64,000 nucleotides of DNA from JAWWPY01 sp964412845 (GTDB lineage Bacteria > Actinomycetota > Actinomycetes > Streptosporangiales > Streptosporangiaceae), in contig CAYPQM010000009.1 in NCBI GenBank assembly GCA_964412845.1, positions 1 to 64,000 on the forward strand, given 5' to 3'. Shown here piece after piece: positions 60,941 to 64,000 of the stretch (the stretch's first letter is position 1; each line of letters begins with the position of its first letter). Made by a program: the position numbers and the translations under genes. Below the pieces are notes generated by a model. The model searched no databases. It was given only the letters and a program-made list of their open reading frames with translations, and was not told where the DNA came from.

Positions 60941-62563
60941 GTGCAATCAGTGTTCTGCCGCCCATTGCGGGGGTCTTCCGCACGGCGCCGGACGGCCACC
61001 GGACTTCTGACCGCCGGGGTGATCGCGTTCGCGGCCATCCTCGCCAGCTACCTCGGCTACCGGCTCACGCACCGGTACGACTGGACGTCGGACCCGGTCG
61101 ACCTGCATGTGTACCGCTCCGGCGGGCTCATCGTCCGGCACATCCGGCCGGACTACAATCCGCACCTGGCCGCGCCGCTCTATGACTGGCCCGGCTATTC
61201 CTCGCTTCATCTCAAGTTCACGTATCCGCCGTTTGCGGCCGTGCTCTTCGCGGTGGTGTCGTTCATTCCGTTCCCGGCGCTGCTCAAGCTGACGGATGCG
61301 GCGAATGCCGGCTTGCTCGTGGCGGCGCTGTGGTCCACCTTTGGCGGGCTCGGTTACCGGCGCTCCCGGCGGCTGCGGCTGGGGGCGGCGCTCCTGGCGG
61401 CGGCCGCGGTGTTCTGGACTGAGCCGGTGATCCGGACGATCTACATAGGCCAGGTGAACCTGGCGCTGATGGCATTGATCCTCTGGGACTTGTGCCAGCC
61501 GGACACGAGCCGCAGCCGGTGGTGGAAAGGGGCAGGTGTCGGGATCGCCGCGGGTATCAAGCTGGTCCCGCTGATCTTCATCCCGTACCTGCTGGTCACC
61601 CGGAAGTTCCGGCAGGCCGCGGTGGCGTGCGCCGCGTTCGCGGCCACCGTGGCGGCCGGATTCGTGTTCCTGCCCGCGGATTCGGCCACCTGGTGGTTCG
61701 GCGGCCTGGTCGTCAACGGGGCCGGCCGGACCGGGTTCGTCGGCTGGGTGGGCAACCAGTCGCTGCGCGGGCTGATGACCCGGCTGATGGGCAGCGTGGC
61801 GGGTTCCGGGCAGGCGTGGCTGGTGGTAGCCGTGGCGACGGTGGCGGCCGGGCTGCTGTGCGCGGCGCTGCTGGACCGCAAGGGCCATCTGGTGCCCGGG
61901 ATACTTACCTGCGCGCTGACCGGCTTGCTGGTCTCCCCGATCAGCTGGGACCACCACTGGGTGTGGATCGCCCCGGGGGTGGCCGTGGCCGCGCACTACG
62001 CGGTGCAGGCCATGGCGGCCCGCGCCCGCCGGGCCGCACCTGGCCGGGCGGCCCGCGCGCGGGCGTGGGCCGCGAGCCGGACGGGCTGGGGGTACTGGGC
62101 GCTGGCCGCGGGCATGCTGGTCGTCTACGGCGGGTGGCCGGGCGGATTCTGGGGCAAGCCGCCGCACCCGGGACCATTCAACCTCGGCATGCTCTGGGTG
62201 CCGCCGAACACCGGCATGCACACCTACAACAAATTCGGCGACCTGCCCCGCTATGCCGAATATCACTGGCACGGCTCGCAGCTCATCCTGGGGAATGCGT
62301 TCGTGCTCGGCGGCCTCGCGCTGTTCGGCATCCTCGTCGTGCTGGCCTGGATCGCGCCTACCCCGCGCCCCGCGCTACCGCGGCTTGCTGCCACCCGCCC
62401 GCCCGGTGCCGCACCCCTGCGGCTGAAGTCCCCGCACGGGGCGGCCCTCGCCGCGGCGGTCCTTGGCTACGCGGGCCTCGGCACGGCGGCCCTCGCCGCG
62501 GCGGCGCCGCGCCGGTCCCGGCCGGCCACTGCGGTTCATGCCTTGCGCGGCTCGCCCCGGTAG
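60941..62563 (+). CDS. GT87-type (DUF2029) polyprenyl-phosphate mannosyltransferase-like membrane protein
   Basis: 540 residues from GTG 60941 with about ten hydrophobic helices. It matches the GT-C mannosyltransferase family of actinobacteria that uses polyprenyl-phosphate-mannose to extend lipoglycans: SDPVDLHVYRSGGLIVRH (acidic active-site loop), FTYPPFAAVLFAVVSFIPFP, YIGQVNLALMALILWDLCQP and VSPISWDHHWVWIAPG. The C-terminal 60 residues are Ala/Pro/Arg-rich and overlap the VOC gene by 28 bases. An ACGGT-CGGT-ACCGT inverted repeat lies directly before the start. Confidence 0.82.
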   Translation: MQSVFCRPLRGSSARRRTATGLLTAGVIAFAAILASYLGYRLTHRYDWTSDPVDLHVYRSGGLIVRHIRPDYNPHLAAPLYDWPGYSSLHLKFTYPPFAAVLFAVVSFIPFPALLKLTDAANAGLLVAALWSTFGGLGYRRSRRLRLGAALLAAAAVFWTEPVIRTIYIGQVNLALMALILWDLCQPDTSRSRWWKGAGVGIAAGIKLVPLIFIPYLLVTRKFRQAAVACAAFAATVAAGFVFLPADSATWWFGGLVVNGAGRTGFVGWVGNQSLRGLMTRLMGSVAGSGQAWLVVAVATVAAGLLCAALLDRKGHLVPGILTCALTGLLVSPISWDHHWVWIAPGVAVAAHYAVQAMAARARRAAPGRAARARAWAASRTGWGYWALAAGMLVVYGGWPGGFWGKPPHPGPFNLGMLWVPPNTGMHTYNKFGDLPRYAEYHWHGSQLILGNAFVLGGLALFGILVVLAWIAPTPRPALPRLAATRPPGAAPLRLKSPHGAALAAAVLGYAGLGTAALAAAAPRRSRPATAVHALRGSPR

Positions 62564-62949
62564 GTACCGAAGGACCAGCGGTTGCCCTCAGGATCGCGGG
62601 CCGCGAAATCGCGGGAGCCGTAGTCGGTGTCGTGTGGTGCCGCGAGAATCTCCGCGCCCGCCGCACTGGCCCGCGCGAACAGGTCATCCGGCTCGTCGGT
62701 GACCACGTAGGCGCCGAACGAGCCGGGCGGCACCGGCCAGCCGTCGTCCTCATCGTCATCGCGCACGGAGCCGAGCATGACCCCGCCCCCGGGCGGCCAG
62801 GACAGCTGCGCGTGCTCGACCCGCTCGCCCTCGCCGTAGACCACGGTCTCCTCGAAGCCGAACGCATCCACGAGAAAGCGGATCAGGCCGCGGGCGTCCC
62901 GGGCCCGCAGGGTCGGCCAGACCTGGGGCGGTGGTGTGTTGTCTGTCAT
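62536..62949 (-). CDS. VOC family protein (glyoxalase/bleomycin resistance fold)
   Basis: 137 residues from ATG 62949. The beta-alpha-beta-beta-beta units are VWPTLRARDARGLIRFLVDA with FGFEETVVYGEGERVEHAQL, and later FGAYVVTDEPDDLFARASAA with DYGSRDFAARDPEGNRWSFG. The DPEGNRWSFG end is the common signature of the class. Coupled to the AraC gene upstream (ATGA overlap). Substrate unknown; a detoxification role controlled by its AraC partner is a plausible guess. Confidence 0.86.
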   Translation of the reverse strand: MTDNTPPPQVWPTLRARDARGLIRFLVDAFGFEETVVYGEGERVEHAQLSWPPGGGVMLGSVRDDDEDDGWPVPPGSFGAYVVTDEPDDLFARASAAGAEILAAPHDTDYGSRDFAARDPEGNRWSFGTYRGEPRKA

Positions 62950-63824
62950 GGGCCTGATCCTTCCGGCCCGGCCAGCGGGCTGGCTTGGACGTTTCGGAAC
63001 TCCTCGGCCAGCCAGGCCGACGGCGGGCAGCTCGCCAGTTCCCGGAACTCGCGGGCCAGGTGCGCCTGGTCGTAGTAGCCGCACGCGGCCGCGAGGTCGG
63101 CCAGGGTGACCGGCTGCCCCGCGCCGGCCTGCCGCTGCAGCAGCCTGCGGGCGCGGTCGAACCTGGTCACCCGCGCGGCGGACTTCGGGGTGAGCCCGGT
63201 CTCCGTGAGCATCCGCCGCTGCAGGTAACGCGGGCTCCAGCCCACCTGCTGCGCCAGGTCGCTGACGCGGATGGCGCCCCCGCTGCCGGTCAGCAGCCGC
63301 CACGCCTCGGCGACGCCGCTGCTCACCCGCGGCCCGGGGCCGGCGCGGGCGGCCAGCACCTCGTCCAGGATCGCGAACCGGGCCGCCCAGGTCCGGGCCT
63401 CCCGCAGGCGCTCGTGTAGCTCGCGGGCGGCGGCGCCGAGAACGTCGGACCCCTCCACGTCCGTGTTGGCCAGCTCGCCCGCGGGCATCCCGAGCAGGGC
63501 GCGTGCCCCCAGCGGGCTCAGGGCGACCTGCACGCCCGACTGCCGCCCATCGTGGGTGATCAGCGCGGGCGAGGTGTGCAGCCCGCCGACCAGCGTGGTG
63601 TAACAGCCGGCCGCCGTCGCCGGGTCCGGGTGCCTGGCCACGGTGAGGGGATCATCCAGCGTGATGATCATCGTGAGGTACGGCGAGGGCAGGCCCCGGT
63701 GCCGGGCTGGCGGCACGCCCTCCTGCCGGTAGCCGGTGTACCAGGCGACCAGGCCGCGCAGCGGCGCTGCCGGAGCCGCCCAGGCGTACTCCGACACTCC
63801 GTCGCGGGGTGAACCGTCGCCCAC
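62946..63824 (-). CDS. AraC family transcriptional regulator
   Basis: 292 residues from ATG 63824. The C-terminal AraC DNA-binding domain covers residues about 180-275: VSDLAQQVGWSPRYLQRRML (first helix-turn-helix) and LADLAAACGYYDQAHLAREF (second), ending CPPSAWL. The N-terminal 150 residues are an unassigned sensor. It is the first gene of a two-gene operon with the VOC protein. The last 176 bases of the window lie upstream and show only a possible promoter. Confidence 0.9.
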   Translation of the reverse strand: MGDGSPRDGVSEYAWAAPAAPLRGLVAWYTGYRQEGVPPARHRGLPSPYLTMIITLDDPLTVARHPDPATAAGCYTTLVGGLHTSPALITHDGRQSGVQVALSPLGARALLGMPAGELANTDVEGSDVLGAAARELHERLREARTWAARFAILDEVLAARAGPGPRVSSGVAEAWRLLTGSGGAIRVSDLAQQVGWSPRYLQRRMLTETGLTPKSAARVTRFDRARRLLQRQAGAGQPVTLADLAAACGYYDQAHLAREFRELASCPPSAWLAEEFRNVQASPLAGPEGSGP

Positions 63825-64000
63825 CAGCCCAGTCTGCCACCACCCTCGCGCAAGCCCAGTTTCCCGGGGCCATGGGCCGACCGGGGGACTGGACTCGCCG
63901 CCATACGGGGGCGCGGGCGGCGGGCCAGCAGGGAAAGGATTGATTATGAATCTGATCGCGAATTAACCGGTACACATCACCCGACATGCGGTTTCGGGCG

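Overview
The window is high-GC actinobacterial chromosome (roughly 70% G+C, many GTG and TTG starts, dense operons with 4-base overlaps). The gene order fits Actinomycetes of the Streptomyces/Streptosporangiales kind: miaB-miaA-dapF-hflX, hemW-DUF3097-hrcA-dnaJ-rsmE, phoH-ybeY-CNNM-era, and leuA-recO-uppS. It is a draft assembly: N runs lie at 778-787 and 23535-23634, and a poly-G tract at the left edge looks like a degraded contig end. I recognise no tRNA, rRNA, CRISPR array, prophage or insertion sequence.

Left third (1-20 kb): an S9 peptidase broken by the first gap, tRNA modification genes (miaB, miaA) and dapF. Among them is a two-carbon acid theme: a SatP-type acetate transporter, the three glycolate oxidase subunits (glcD, glcE, glcF) and malate synthase (aceB). 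Together these could import acetate, oxidise glycolate to glyoxylate and condense it with acetyl-CoA. A MarR regulator has lost its partner transporter; the operator and a 43-codon scrap of an MFS pump remain. dapF carries a 38-bp perfect palindrome. After hflX comes the largest non-coding stretch, full of inverted repeats, leading into a solitary hutI.

Middle (18.9-44.9 kb): housekeeping genes. These are holA, rpsT, lepA, the heat-shock pair hrcA-dnaJ under a CIRCE operator, rsmE, an ECF sigma factor with its membrane partner, phoH-ybeY-CNNM-CDA-like-era, leuA with a leucine leader peptide and attenuator, recO-uppS and glyS.

Right third (44.9-64 kb): an accessory sulfonate/alkylsulfate locus sits between glyS and ppdK. 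It holds two similar TauD/AtsK-type dioxygenases flanking a substrate-binding protein, an ATPase and a permease. Both dioxygenase transcription units share a 33-bp upstream element. The first also has a 40-codon leader ORF matching the cysteine leader peptides seen before actinobacterial sulfur genes, and a perfect hairpin. I regard this as the most interesting system in the window: duplicated promoter control combined with probable cysteine-responsive attenuation. Then come ppdK-dgt, an FAD oxidoreductase, a truncated ROK repressor beside a secreted GH3 glycosidase, a HAD phosphatase, a GT87 mannosyltransferase-like protein, and a VOC/AraC pair.

A recurring oddity is that short tandem repeats (about 18-24 bp units) lie just after several stop codons (holA, hemW, rsmE, glyS, second dioxygenase).
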